Positions 6,903 to 16,246 of a stretch of DNA of 64,000 bases are shown here, in pieces. Under the pieces are notes generated by a model, which worked only from the letters and a program-made list of their open reading frames with translations, had not been told where the DNA came from and ran no database searches. The translations under genes and the position numbers were made by a program. The DNA lies in the NCBI GenBank assembly GCA_046329535.1, contig JAXLUN010000002.1, positions 597,376-661,375 on the forward strand, in the 5' to 3' direction. The stretch is from Bog-950 sp046329535. GTDB taxonomy: Bacteria > Bacteroidota > Bacteroidia > Chitinophagales > LD1. The first letter of the stretch is position 1. The number at the start of each line of letters is the position of its first letter.

Positions 6903-9845
6903 TTAGCGGATCAGCGAGGCGCTTCCTTTTTCGTCTGCCACTACTCCGTTTATATAAGTAACATGGTAAGCATAAACGTAGGTGCCCATCGGTTGTTCTT
7001 TACCGCGGAAAGAGCCATCCCATCCATCGCCCGGCAACATATTCATGTTAGAGTAAACCAACTCACCCCAACGGTTGTAAACATGAAACTCCAGTTTCTG
7101 CACGTTGCGCATAATGGTTACTAATCGGTCATTAATGTTATCGCCATTCGGTGAAAAAGCGGTTGGAACCAGCACCACATATTTATCGGGGCGGCAGCTT
7201 TCGGGGTCAGTTAACGGGTCATCTAAAAATGTTTGTCCGGTAGCCTGACAGCCATTAGCATCGGTTACGGTTACACTGTAAAAGCCCCGTCTGATTTTTT
7301 CGATAAAGGCCAGATTATCGGTAGGCGAAGTGCTCCAAACATAACTCAGCGGACTGGAGCCTCCGTTGGTGTTGGCCGTAGCTGCACCGGTGGAATCGCC
7401 CTGACAAGATGGATTGATACCGATAACGGTAACGGTGAAAGGTGAAGGTGCATTGACACCGATAGATTCGGAAGAAGTGCAATTATTAGCATCCGTTACG
7501 GTAACGGTAAATGAACCTGAATTTACCTGCGGATTTTGAGTGGTAGAAGTAAAACCGTTGCTTCCGGTCCAGCTAAAGCCGTAGTTAGGGGTTCCTCCCG
7601 TTACAACCGTGGTGATAGAGCCATTACCCGAATCGGCACAAAGCGGTTCAAAAGCCGTTAACTGAATATTGATTTCGGCCGGTGAACTAATGGTGTTGGT
7701 TACAATGGTATCGCAACCATTTGCATCTTCAATAACCACCGAGAATGGCCCGGCATCTAAACCATTCACACTGGATGTGGTAGAGAAATTACTCCAGAAA
7801 TAAGTATATGGAGAAGTTTCGCCACTTACCGTTAATGAGGCCGTTCCATCGGTAGCACCGTAGCATTGTAAATTAGTAGTAGAAAGTGAAATGTTGTAAG
7901 GGCCAGGTTCTGTTAAGGTAGCTGTTGACGTAACGGTGCACAAGTTAGCATCCGATACGGTTACCGTGTGAGTGCCTGCAACAACATTGTTCAGGTTTTG
8001 TGTAGTGGCATTGGTAGGTGCATTCCATAAATAAGTATATGGCTGCACCCCTCCATTGACGTTGATATTCACTATGCCATCAGCACCGGCATTACATCTT
8101 GGATTGAAGGTGAAAGAAACTGCTGATGTCAGTAGAGAGGGTTCGGTAATAGTGTATGAATTACCGGCCGTGCAACCAATATTATCGGTAATGGTAATGG
8201 TATAGTTACCCGGGCCTAAGTTGGCATTGTCTTCCGTTGCCGTTGCATTGCTCCAGGCAAATGTATAGGGTGTCTGGCCTCCGGTAGAAGTTAAATAAAC
8301 CCCTCCGTTTGCGGCACCAAAACATTGCACATTTTTTAAGCTGTCGAGCGTAATGGAAATGGTTGTGGTATTAGCCACCGTTGCACTTGAGGTAACGGTA
8401 CAGTTCTTATTATCGGTAACTGTAACTATATAACTATTGGCGCACAAATAGGTAGCATTTTGAAGCTGTTGTGGAGGAAGCGAGTTCCAGGCATAAGTAT
8501 ATGGGGTAGTTCCGCCCTGTGCAGAAACGGTTGCTGAACCATCGCAGGCGCCTCCGCAGGTTACGGGGTTACCGGTGGCTGTTGCTGTAAGTTGTGTAGG
8601 CACATTAATTTGCACCGAAGCAGTAGCCTGGCAGCCTTTAGCATCGGTTACAGAAATACTGTATGTGCCACCCGATAAGCCGGAAACAGAAGCTACATTG
8701 CCTTGAGCTGGATTCCAGGTATATGTATAAGGAGGCAAACCACCCTGAACATTCGCTGTAATCTGACCATCGGTTCCGCCAAAACATGAAACATCCTGAG
8801 CTGCCAGTGAAACAGAGAATACAAAGTTTGGATTGTCGGTAACCGTCAAGGTGAAAGTTCCCAGGTCTCCGGCAGTTTTGCCATCTACTACCAAATAGTA
8901 ATCGCCCGCCTGACAAATAGAATAAGCCAGAACGGATTGGGTTCCGCAACCATCATCATTGGCCGTATCAGGGGTTGCTTGTCCGCAAGCACTGTATAAG
9001 TAAAGGTAGCTGTCAAACTGCGCCCCCGTTACACCGCAAAGAGATGCTGAAATACCAATGGGTCCGTTGGCATGAAACTTATACCAAACATCATTACCCG
9101 GTGAAGCGGCATGTGAATTAGAATAACACTCGTTACTGTTAAAGTGACTTAATGTTCCACCCGTATTAATAGTTCCTAAATCAATAGCGTTAGCACAAGC
9201 GGTACCATTTGTATAGCGCCAGTATGTTTCAATACCCGGTTGCCAATCGGTGGCACAACCTCCGGCAATGTATCCTTGGTCAAACCATTGACATGGCGGA
9301 CCATTACGGTAGGGCAGATTAGTGGCGTAGGGGTCAGAAATACAATGTTTGTCGTCCCCTTCATTTAAACCAACACAAACTCCAAATACAGGAATACCAC
9401 AACACTGTGTTCCGTTAAAGCTGCAGGTCTGGCCATTTGAGCAAAAGCCAATTAAGGCGTCTTCCGGGTTATCATCCTCCCAGGCGTCTACTTTCAAATC
9501 GTAAAACTGAGGAACCGTTGCTGTTGGGTATGTATAGTTTAAAAGCACTTCACCAATTGCCGGAGTAACGGCAGGTGGATCAAAAGAATAATTATGACAG
9601 GCGCCACCTAACCAGCCCTGACCATCTAAATCTGCATTATCCCGTGCCCATACTTTTATTACGGGCTCATCCGGAGAAAAACCTACACCCAATACTCCTT
9701 GGTCGGTTCTATTAAAACCTACATTAACGTCTTTTAGTCTTACCTGTAACTGAATGGGGCCATCCGTAAAAGTTTGAGCAAACAGATTAGCGGTAAAAGT
9801 ACAGGCTATCAATAAAACCAGCGATTTAGAGTACAGTTTATTCAT
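6903..9845 (-). CDS. SprB-repeat surface protein with T9SS type B (CHU_C) sorting domain
   Basis: 980 residues. A signal peptide (residues 1-23) is followed by a unique Cys/Trp-rich N-terminal region (to about 210). Next comes a pre-peptidase-C-like beta domain at about 215-335 (NDVWYKFHANGP...DYYLVVDGKTAG). Seven SprB-type repeats of about 75-80 residues follow, each with a Cys...DG...GG..PYTY.W core (for example CFGGTDGQITANVQGGLPPY). The last about 90 residues are the gliding-motility-associated C-terminal domain (VPTAFSPNGDNINDRL ... FHVYNRWGELVY ... PMGTYVYAYHVTY), the type B signal for the T9SS. It is probably a cell-surface adhesin; SprB of Flavobacterium is the gliding adhesin with this repeat, but whether this cell glides cannot be told. 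Confidence 0.88.
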   Translation of the reverse strand: MNKLYSKSLVLLIACTFTANLFAQTFTDGPIQLQVRLKDVNVGFNRTDQGVLGVGFSPDEPVIKVWARDNADLDGQGWLGGACHNYSFDPPAVTPAIGEVLLNYTYPTATVPQFYDLKVDAWEDDNPEDALIGFCSNGQTCSFNGTQCCGIPVFGVCVGLNEGDDKHCISDPYATNLPYRNGPPCQWFDQGYIAGGCATDWQPGIETYWRYTNGTACANAIDLGTINTGGTLSHFNSNECYSNSHAASPGNDVWYKFHANGPIGISASLCGVTGAQFDSYLYLYSACGQATPDTANDDGCGTQSVLAYSICQAGDYYLVVDGKTAGDLGTFTLTVTDNPNFVFSVSLAAQDVSCFGGTDGQITANVQGGLPPYTYTWNPAQGNVASVSGLSGGTYSISVTDAKGCQATASVQINVPTQLTATATGNPVTCGGACDGSATVSAQGGTTPYTYAWNSLPPQQLQNATYLCANSYIVTVTDNKNCTVTSSATVANTTTISITLDSLKNVQCFGAANGGVYLTSTGGQTPYTFAWSNATATEDNANLGPGNYTITITDNIGCTAGNSYTITEPSLLTSAVSFTFNPRCNAGADGIVNINVNGGVQPYTYLWNAPTNATTQNLNNVVAGTHTVTVSDANLCTVTSTATLTEPGPYNISLSTTNLQCYGATDGTASLTVSGETSPYTYFWSNFSTTSSVNGLDAGPFSVVIEDANGCDTIVTNTISSPAEINIQLTAFEPLCADSGNGSITTVVTGGTPNYGFSWTGSNGFTSTTQNPQVNSGSFTVTVTDANNCTSSESIGVNAPSPFTVTVIGINPSCQGDSTGAATANTNGGSSPLSYVWSTSPTDNLAFIEKIRRGFYSVTVTDANGCQATGQTFLDDPLTDPESCRPDKYVVLVPTAFSPNGDNINDRLVTIMRNVQKLEFHVYNRWGELVYSNMNMLPGDGWDGSFRGKEQPMGTYVYAYHVTYINGVVADEKGSASLIR

Positions 9846-10048
9846 GCTTATTGGAAATTTATCTGTTCAAAAATAATCTTTAAAAGTTAAGATAGTAGAT
9901 GTGGAATCCGCCAGAATGGTTGTTTTTAAAAAACAGGACTTGTGTTTGTAGTTTAAGAAACATTTTGCTAACATTATGGGCTCAATGGTTTCATAAACCC
10001 GACAAATGTTGGAACCATGGTAAAACCACAAACAAAAATTATTTGAAC

Positions 10049-13000
10049 ATGAGAAAACTTTATGCTCTTGTATCTCTGCTTTTTATCTTGAATGGGAAGT
10101 CATACAGCCAGGCACCTAACGGCACACTGGATGACATTAAGGAGTTTTGTACCAAGTACACGGTTCCTTTTGTAATGCCCGATGGTGTGAAGCTTTACAC
10201 GGATGTTTACCTGCCGCGTTTACGCGACTCTTTAAGAGTGTCTCTGGGAACCATCGACATTTTAGGAATACAATTACCTACAGATACCATCACCTTTATT
10301 CCCTATGGTACACAAATTATTGCTTACGATTCCTTAAACGGTCAGCCGAATCCGAATCCTTATCAGCTACCGACTATCTTTACCCGCACGCCTTACGACA
10401 AAGGAACCTTTGATGAAGTAGGGGCTATTCTTTCTATTTTGGGATACAACTATATGTTACAGGATATGCGGGGTCGCTATTCGTCTGAAGGGGTTTATTT
10501 CCCCATGTATTCAGACAGTTGGAACAAAAACGCTTACCACCCTTTGGTGGGTCATGTATTGGACTATCTGCCAACTACCGATCCCAAACATTCAAACAGA
10601 CATGAAGACGGTTATAGCTCATTGCGCGTAATTGACACCTTGAGCAAGTACGGATTTTATGATGGGCTGCCACACACTAATGACCGAATTAATAATGGTA
10701 GCGTGGGCATGTTTGGTGCTTCCGCTCTTGGAAATACCCAATTACAATTAGGGTTAGCGCATAGAATTACTGATTCCATTCCTGTCTTGAAGTGCTTAAT
10801 GCCAATTGTTGCTACTACCGAGCACTACATTTCTACAGGCTATAATAACGGAGTTTTCCGTGATAGAATTGTTACCGGCTGGTTGAAAGGGCAAATTTTC
10901 AGCGGAACAGATGATGACCTGATTCCGATTGATAATGACAAACAAAATGACATTCACTCTTCTGCTGATTATAAGCTGCCGCAAACAATAACCTTAAACG
11001 GTGTAACCAAAACATTTGAAGCCAACAAATTTGAAGCAGCCAATCTTTCTATTGACCACTTTACAGCTATGCGTTATCTAGATGGTAATGGTGTTCTTGG
11101 AAATGCCGGCTTCTACCCAAATTCTACCGGGCGGCCAGATATGGATGGCAGTATGGCTCCTGTAAATGAGTTTGGAGAGTCTGTTGACCCGGTTACTCAA
11201 CAGCCATTACCTAACCTTACACATAGCCGTTACGAGAATTTAGATGTTCCGGTTTTTCATGTAACCGGATGGTGGGACATTTTTACAGAAGGACAGATTA
11301 ATACTATGAACTATACCATTCGTGATATTAATTCTATCAATAAGTTTAAGCAGAAAATGATTATCGGCCCCTGGGCTCACCAAACTACCGCTTCAAGAGA
11401 AAGCGGAGACAGAGTTTACCCTAAAAACGTAACCGATATCACTAAAATTGATTTATCCAACTTCAATATCAATAACGTTCCTATCAATGATGTTCTTCAC
11501 TCAGACCTAATTACCTGGTTCAGATACAATCTGAATTATCAGGCCCCTAACTATCTGGGTGAACCTAAATTCATTATTAAGAAAAGTAACAACTGGCAGC
11601 GTTTGGGAGATGCCGGTGCTCCGCTGGGCGTAATCTATATCCAGGTTCCATCGCAAGATTATGTAGTTCCCTTTGTAGATATGATAAACTTTCTGGCTGG
11701 CCATGGTGGGTTAGATAATTTAAAGGTGAAAATCAAAACAGACATCATTCCTGAAGTTGAAATTACTCAGGCTGTTCCAAACGTAGGTCAGGTATTGCCG
11801 GCTTTTGGTGGAGAGCCCTTGGAACAAATTCCATTCAGAGATTTCATGAATGATGTTGCTAACTACCGTTTTTATGTAGCCGGTCCGGATTCTGCCGCAG
11901 ATGCTATTGCTGGTTATCCCGATAACTATAAATCGGGTAACTACTGGTATGATTCAGATATCTTTCCACCATCTGAACATATTCAATGGAGAAAAATGTA
12001 TTTACATGAAGATGGCTCATTTAATGACAACGCTCCCGTACAAGATGAAGGATATAGAATGTATGTAACCGATCCGGATGATCCTATCCTGACCGTTGGA
12101 GGAAGCAATATGATTGTTCGCTCGCCTGATGGTTCCAGAAACTCTCAGAGCCAAATGGAAATGACTGATCCAACAAATGCACCTTACACGATGGATCGCG
12201 AAGGCGTTATTCAGTTCAACAGCGATGTAATTCAGGACTCTATTACTATTATGGGGTTACCGGTTTGTACGCTTTACGCAAAAACGAATCCGGGAGGTGT
12301 AGCCAATGGCCCTACTGATTGTGATTGGAATTTCCGTATTTGCGATGTATGGCCCGATGGCAGAGTTTACTTTGTTCAGGAGGGAATTGTAAATGCCCGA
12401 GCAAGAGATTGGGCTCGTGCTTTGGTTGATCAAATGGGCACCCCGGGAACAGATACTTATGTAAATGGTAACGAAGACCCTAACGATAAAAACATTCCTT
12501 ATTCCAATATAAATATTGGTGAGATATATGAGTATGTTTTCAAAATGATGCCGATTGCTTATAACTGGGCAAAAGGTCACCGAATTCGCGTATTGATTAA
12601 TTCATCCAACTATACCCGTTATCAGGCCAATCCAAACTTACCACTGGAAGATGGTGAATTTTTCAGAAGAAAACCGGGTGATGGTCAGTTCTATGTTTTC
12701 AATGGTCAGCAAATGTTTCCGCGCGTTGCGGTTCAGCGTGTGCATTTTTCTCCTGAGCACCCAACAAGTATTAACTTCCCGATTTTTAATAAGGATTTTC
12801 AATACAATGCCATGCAGTCTGTTCCAACTGAACATAAACTTGATATGACCGTGTATCCGAATCCATCTATTGATAAAGTGCAGATTTTTGTAAATCAGCA
12901 AGGTTCGCACGAAGTTGTAATTACAGATATTGCCGGCCGCATAATTACTTCCGGCAAATTTGATGACAACATCATTTTTAATGTTGCCTCTTTTGGTAAG

Positions 13001-13075
13001 GGCATTTACTTTGCTACGGCTACTGACCTGAACAACAAATCAGAAAAGGTAACCAAGAGATTTATTGTTCAATAA
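10049..13075 (+). CDS. CocE/NonD-family alpha/beta hydrolase with T9SS type A sorting domain
   Basis: The start chosen is the ATG at 10049, which gives a signal peptide (MRKLYALVSLLFILNGKSYS); the frame is open upstream to 9899 without one. 1008 residues. The CocE / X-Pro dipeptidyl-peptidase (S15) fold is shown by LQDMRGRYSSEG, the nucleophile elbow FGASALG with Ser about 225, WWDIF with Asp about 410, and GPWAHQ with His about 444, a plausible triad. The C-terminal jelly-roll follows at about 650-900. Ordinary CocE proteins are near 600 residues; this one has large insertions and a final 75-residue type A sorting domain (MTVYPNPSIDKVQIFV ... GKGIYFATATD). It is probably a secreted acylase, esterase or peptidase; the substrate cannot be told. 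Confidence 0.88.
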   Translation: MRKLYALVSLLFILNGKSYSQAPNGTLDDIKEFCTKYTVPFVMPDGVKLYTDVYLPRLRDSLRVSLGTIDILGIQLPTDTITFIPYGTQIIAYDSLNGQPNPNPYQLPTIFTRTPYDKGTFDEVGAILSILGYNYMLQDMRGRYSSEGVYFPMYSDSWNKNAYHPLVGHVLDYLPTTDPKHSNRHEDGYSSLRVIDTLSKYGFYDGLPHTNDRINNGSVGMFGASALGNTQLQLGLAHRITDSIPVLKCLMPIVATTEHYISTGYNNGVFRDRIVTGWLKGQIFSGTDDDLIPIDNDKQNDIHSSADYKLPQTITLNGVTKTFEANKFEAANLSIDHFTAMRYLDGNGVLGNAGFYPNSTGRPDMDGSMAPVNEFGESVDPVTQQPLPNLTHSRYENLDVPVFHVTGWWDIFTEGQINTMNYTIRDINSINKFKQKMIIGPWAHQTTASRESGDRVYPKNVTDITKIDLSNFNINNVPINDVLHSDLITWFRYNLNYQAPNYLGEPKFIIKKSNNWQRLGDAGAPLGVIYIQVPSQDYVVPFVDMINFLAGHGGLDNLKVKIKTDIIPEVEITQAVPNVGQVLPAFGGEPLEQIPFRDFMNDVANYRFYVAGPDSAADAIAGYPDNYKSGNYWYDSDIFPPSEHIQWRKMYLHEDGSFNDNAPVQDEGYRMYVTDPDDPILTVGGSNMIVRSPDGSRNSQSQMEMTDPTNAPYTMDREGVIQFNSDVIQDSITIMGLPVCTLYAKTNPGGVANGPTDCDWNFRICDVWPDGRVYFVQEGIVNARARDWARALVDQMGTPGTDTYVNGNEDPNDKNIPYSNINIGEIYEYVFKMMPIAYNWAKGHRIRVLINSSNYTRYQANPNLPLEDGEFFRRKPGDGQFYVFNGQQMFPRVAVQRVHFSPEHPTSINFPIFNKDFQYNAMQSVPTEHKLDMTVYPNPSIDKVQIFVNQQGSHEVVITDIAGRIITSGKFDDNIIFNVASFGKGIYFATATDLNNKSEKVTKRFIVQ

Positions 13076-13091
13076 AAAAATGAAACACGAT

Positions 13092-13124
13092 AAAAAGCCT
13101 CTCTTTAAAAGGGGGGCTTTTTTA
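13092..13124 (+). terminator. Intrinsic terminator after the CocE-like gene
   Basis: AAAAAGCC (13092-13099) pairs with GGCTTTTT (13115-13122), extended by a CTC/GGG-like inner stem and followed by TTA. It lies 17 bp downstream of the CocE-like stop. The HAD gene starts just after it, with a TATTTTCG -7-like box at 13123-13130. Confidence 0.75.
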
Positions 13125-13136
13125 TTTTCGGCACCC

Positions 13137-13694
13137 ATGAAAAAAGTATTGTTTATTGACCGTGACGGCACGCTCATTCTTGAAACCGATGATTGTAAAA
13201 TTGAACAGTTTGAAAAGCTGATTTTCTATCCTCAAGTTTTTTATTGGCTAGGTAAAATTGTCCGTGAATTAGATTATGAATTAGTTATGGTTACTAATCA
13301 GGACGGGCTTGGTAATGAAGATTTTTCTGAAGAGGATTTTAATGTGGTTCAGAATTTTATTCTTCAAACATTTGAAGGAGAGTTAATTCACTTTGCAGAC
13401 GTGCATGTAGACAAATCTTTCCCGCATGAAAATTTGCCGACAAGAAAGCCGGGGGTTGGTATGCTGACTAAATATTTTTCTGATCAGTATGACCTGAAGA
13501 ATTCATTTGTTGTGGGTGATAGAATTACGGATGTGATGATGGCTAAAAACCTGGGCTGTAAATGTTTTTGGCTCAACAACGGAAGTAATCTGGGCAGTGA
13601 TGAAATATCTGAAACGCGCGATACATTAAAAGATTACATAGCCGTAGAATCTTTAGCGTGGGAAAATTTTTATGTGTATCTGAAAAGTATTTAA
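13137..13694 (+). CDS. HAD-superfamily histidinol-phosphatase-like phosphatase
   Basis: Start ATG 13137 (MKKVLFIDRDGTL), 185 residues; the frame is open further upstream but would cross the terminator. Motif I is FIDRDGTLI (nucleophile Asp plus the Asp+2), motif II is MVTNQDG, the lysine motif lies in RKPGVGM, and motif III is VVGDRITDVMMAKNLGC. This is the HAD-IIIA arrangement of HisB N-terminal histidinol-phosphate phosphatase. In many Bacteroidota that domain is fused to imidazoleglycerol-phosphate dehydratase; here it stands alone and no other his gene is near. It may act in histidine synthesis or on another small phosphate ester. Confidence 0.8.
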   Translation: MKKVLFIDRDGTLILETDDCKIEQFEKLIFYPQVFYWLGKIVRELDYELVMVTNQDGLGNEDFSEEDFNVVQNFILQTFEGELIHFADVHVDKSFPHENLPTRKPGVGMLTKYFSDQYDLKNSFVVGDRITDVMMAKNLGCKCFWLNNGSNLGSDEISETRDTLKDYIAVESLAWENFYVYLKSI

Positions 13695-13728
13695 ATAAAA
13701 AGGCCCTCCATCGAGGGCCTTTTTATTT
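13693..13728. terminator. Bidirectional terminator between the HAD gene and slyD
   Basis: A perfect 16-bp stem (AAATAAAAAGGCCCTC / GAGGGCCTTTTTATTT) with a 4-nt loop, A/T-rich on both flanks. It serves the two convergent genes and overlaps both stop codons by about two bases. Confidence 0.92.
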
Positions 13729-14233
13729 AATGGTGACTGTGGTCTCCATGTTCGTGCACGTGACCATGTTCAAGTTCTACCGGATGCGCTTCACGCACTT
13801 CTATTATCTCTCCGCTAAATAAAAGAGGTTTGCCGGCAAACGGATGATTTAAGTCTACAGTTACCTTATCGCCATCTACATTCACTATTCGCCCCTGAAA
13901 AGGATTTCCAAACTGATCTTGTAAAGGCACAATGTTACCTACAAATAACATATCTTCCTGAACCGTTCCCTCTACCGCAAAAACAGTTTTATCTAACTGA
14001 ATAACGGCCTGTTCATCATACTCTCCGTAACCTTCTTCGGCTGTAAGTGAAAAATTAAACTGATTTCCGGAAATCAAACCTTCCAGATTTTTTTCAAAAA
14101 GATCTAACACATTTCCATGACCGAAAAGAAAAGCAAACGGACGATCTTTGTCGGCCGCATCCATTACCTGTCCGTTGGGTTCTGTGCGTAATTCATAAGT
14201 TACTTTAACAACTGTATTAGGAGCTGCTTTCAT
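13727..14233 (-). CDS. slyD: FKBP-type peptidyl-prolyl isomerase, SlyD-like
   Basis: A SlyD-like prolyl isomerase and chaperone of 168 residues. The FKBP part (residues 1-70) carries FLFGHGNVLDLFEKNLEG. It is interrupted by the insert-in-flap domain (about 70-125), as in SlyD, and then resumes (VNGDKVTVDLNHPFAGKPL-type region). The last 19 residues contain eight histidines (HPVELEHGHVHEHGDHSHH), the metal-binding tail characteristic of SlyD, which in other bacteria binds Ni2+. No hydrogenase or urease gene is near. Single gene, ended by the strong terminator shared with the HAD gene. Confidence 0.92.
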   Translation of the reverse strand: MKAAPNTVVKVTYELRTEPNGQVMDAADKDRPFAFLFGHGNVLDLFEKNLEGLISGNQFNFSLTAEEGYGEYDEQAVIQLDKTVFAVEGTVQEDMLFVGNIVPLQDQFGNPFQGRIVNVDGDKVTVDLNHPFAGKPLLFSGEIIEVREAHPVELEHGHVHEHGDHSHH

Positions 14234-14369
14234 GTTAAAATTGATTTGTTTTTAATGAGTAAATCAGAGGAGAGAAGCTTTCGAAATGAGAGAATCTGTG
14301 CTCTTTCAAAATCAAATGTAGAATTATTCTGAAATAAATATCTGCCGGGTCAACAGCTCTATGATTTTA

Positions 14370-15221
14370 TTACTCCTTATTTATAGGACACAGCTGCAAA
14401 CTGCGTTGCCACAATTCTTTTTGCAGCCGTATGTCTAATGATATAGCTGAAGGTTCCTTTTCCCGGCATTTATCAAAGTACTTACCGCTTATACCATTCA
14501 CCTCTGGCGAAGAGGCCAGATAAACTGAAGTTTTGGCTCCATCCTGCATACTGATGGCTCCCAGTTTTGTTGCTATGCTCCACACCAGATCAGAATACCA
14601 GGTTGCGTTTTTATTGCCGATATGTGTTTTTACAAAACCTGGATGTAAACAATTAGCGGTAACGCGGGTTCCATTTAGTTGAGAGGCCAGTTCTTTGGTA
14701 AATAATATATTGGCCAATTTGCTTTGTGCGTAAGCTCTCATCACAAAGTAATTTTTCTTCGATGTAAAAGATTCAAAATCAATTTTGCCGTTATAGTGAG
14801 AGCCCGAAGACACGCTGACAATTCGCCCGGCCTCTGAGTTTTTAAGTAGCTCAAGCAACAGGTTGGTTAATAGAAAGTACGCAAAATGGTTGGTGGCAAT
14901 GGTCATCTCCAAGCCATCTTCACTCAGCTCAAAATCAGAAAAAGTTGCGCCTGCATTATTAATTAGTACATCTAACACGTTTATCTCTTTTCTTATTTGT
15001 ACGGCCATTTGCCGGATAGATTTTTGAGAAGAAAGATTGGCGAGAAAATATTTCACATTCTTGTTTCCGCTAGCTTCAATAATTGCCTTTACACCTTCTT
15101 CCGCTTTCTCTTTGTTGCGCGAAACGATATAAATATTGGCGCCCAATTTGGCCAGTGCCGTAGCGGTGGCCAGACCAATGCCTGCGTTTCCTCCGGTTAT
15201 GAGTATGTTTTTGTTTTTCAT
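14370..15221 (-). CDS. Short-chain dehydrogenase/reductase
   Basis: 283 residues. The N-terminal Rossmann motif is ITGGNAGIGLATATALAKLG (TGxxxGxG class), with NNAG at about 87-90, catalytic Ser in SVSSGSHY and YAQSK as the YxxxK pair. The overall pattern resembles retinol-dehydrogenase/WW-oxidoreductase-like SDRs (LHPGFVKTHIG, then SLSxDxxLQKELW). The substrate cannot be inferred. Its start overlaps the selD stop by 4 bp, so it is the last gene of the meaB-mnmH-selD-SDR operon. Its relation to selenium use is unclear. Confidence 0.88.
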   Translation of the reverse strand: MKNKNILITGGNAGIGLATATALAKLGANIYIVSRNKEKAEEGVKAIIEASGNKNVKYFLANLSSQKSIRQMAVQIRKEINVLDVLINNAGATFSDFELSEDGLEMTIATNHFAYFLLTNLLLELLKNSEAGRIVSVSSGSHYNGKIDFESFTSKKNYFVMRAYAQSKLANILFTKELASQLNGTRVTANCLHPGFVKTHIGNKNATWYSDLVWSIATKLGAISMQDGAKTSVYLASSPEVNGISGKYFDKCREKEPSAISLDIRLQKELWQRSLQLCPINKE

Positions 15222-16246
15222 TTGATGAAGATGATTTTATCTGCTTTAGAAATAAATTTTCCGATGCTTTGTAATTCTAAACCATTTTGGGTGGCTAAAC
15301 TTTTGAACTCATTTTCATTATTTGCTGCAACAGCAATTAATAAGCCTCCGCTGGTTTGCGGGTCGCAAAGAGTTAAGAGTGATTCGCTGCCAATACCGGC
15401 TACTTTACTCTCGTAGCTTTTCCAGTTTCGCATGGTGTTATCGGCATAAATAAATTTAGCACTCAGTTCTTTTACTGTATCCATCAAAGGAACTTGGCTG
15501 TACTCTATCTCTGCTGAAATACCGGCCCCTTCACACATTTCAATTAAATGACCCAGTAATCCAAAACCGGTAACATCGGTCAGGGCATGAATAAAGTCGT
15601 GCTTGCCTAACTCTGCTCCAAAGGTGTTTAGTGTGCACATAGATTGAACAGCATGCTCAATTTCATTCTCGGTAAGTATTTCTCTTTTCAGGGCTGTAGT
15701 TAAAACACCGGTGCCCAATGGTTTGGTTATAAAAAGTATGTCTCCCGGCTGAGCAGTTGCATTTTGTTTCAAATGTTTCTTGTCTACAAAACCATTGACC
15801 GATAAACCGAAAAATGGCTCGGGTGAATCAATGGTATGGCCACCCGCCAGCGCAACACCCGCTTTAGCACAAATACTCTTGCCGCCTGCAATAATTTCCC
15901 GGGCTATTTTAACCGGTAGTTTCTCTACCGGAAAACCCAGTACGGCTATGGCCATAAATGGTTTTCCACCCATGGCATATACATCGCTTAGTGCATTGGC
16001 TGCTGCAATTTGCCCATAGTGAAAAGGATTGTTGACAATAGGCGTAAAAAAATCAGTAGTGCTGATTAAGGCGGTGCCGTTTTCTAAATCATAAACAGCT
16101 GCATCATCTTTGGTTTCGTTGCCCACCAATAAGTTTTTGGATAGAAAACCTTCACCGCTATTCTTTAAAATTTCCTCTAATACCGAAGGCGCAACCTTGC
16201 AGCCGCAACCGCTGCCGTGACTAAATTGAGTGAGTTTAATTTCCAT
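15218..16246 (-). CDS. selD: Selenide, water dikinase (selenophosphate synthase)
   Basis: SelD makes selenophosphate from selenide and ATP. The 342-residue protein has the active-site loop HGSGCGCKV (Cys in the position that is Sec or Cys in the family; here plain Cys), the ATP-binding TDFFTPIV and DVYAMGGKP blocks, ALAGGHTIDSPEP, and TDVTGFGLLGHL. It overlaps mnmH by 11 bp and the downstream SDR gene by 4 bp. Paired with mnmH, its product should feed tRNA selenation. No selA, selB or SECIS-dependent frame was seen here. Confidence 0.96.
   Translation of the reverse strand: MEIKLTQFSHGSGCGCKVAPSVLEEILKNSGEGFLSKNLLVGNETKDDAAVYDLENGTALISTTDFFTPIVNNPFHYGQIAAANALSDVYAMGGKPFMAIAVLGFPVEKLPVKIAREIIAGGKSICAKAGVALAGGHTIDSPEPFFGLSVNGFVDKKHLKQNATAQPGDILFITKPLGTGVLTTALKREILTENEIEHAVQSMCTLNTFGAELGKHDFIHALTDVTGFGLLGHLIEMCEGAGISAEIEYSQVPLMDTVKELSAKFIYADNTMRNWKSYESKVAGIGSESLLTLCDPQTSGGLLIAVAANNENEFKSLATQNGLELQSIGKFISKADKIIFIK

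Noticed and set aside
8638..8949. 103-residue second frame on the minus strand
   Set aside because: It is an out-of-frame shadow of the SprB-repeat gene with no signal or start context.
15218..16246. Selenocysteine in SelD
   Set aside because: The active-site codon in HGSGCGCK is an ordinary Cys codon; no in-frame TGA is present.
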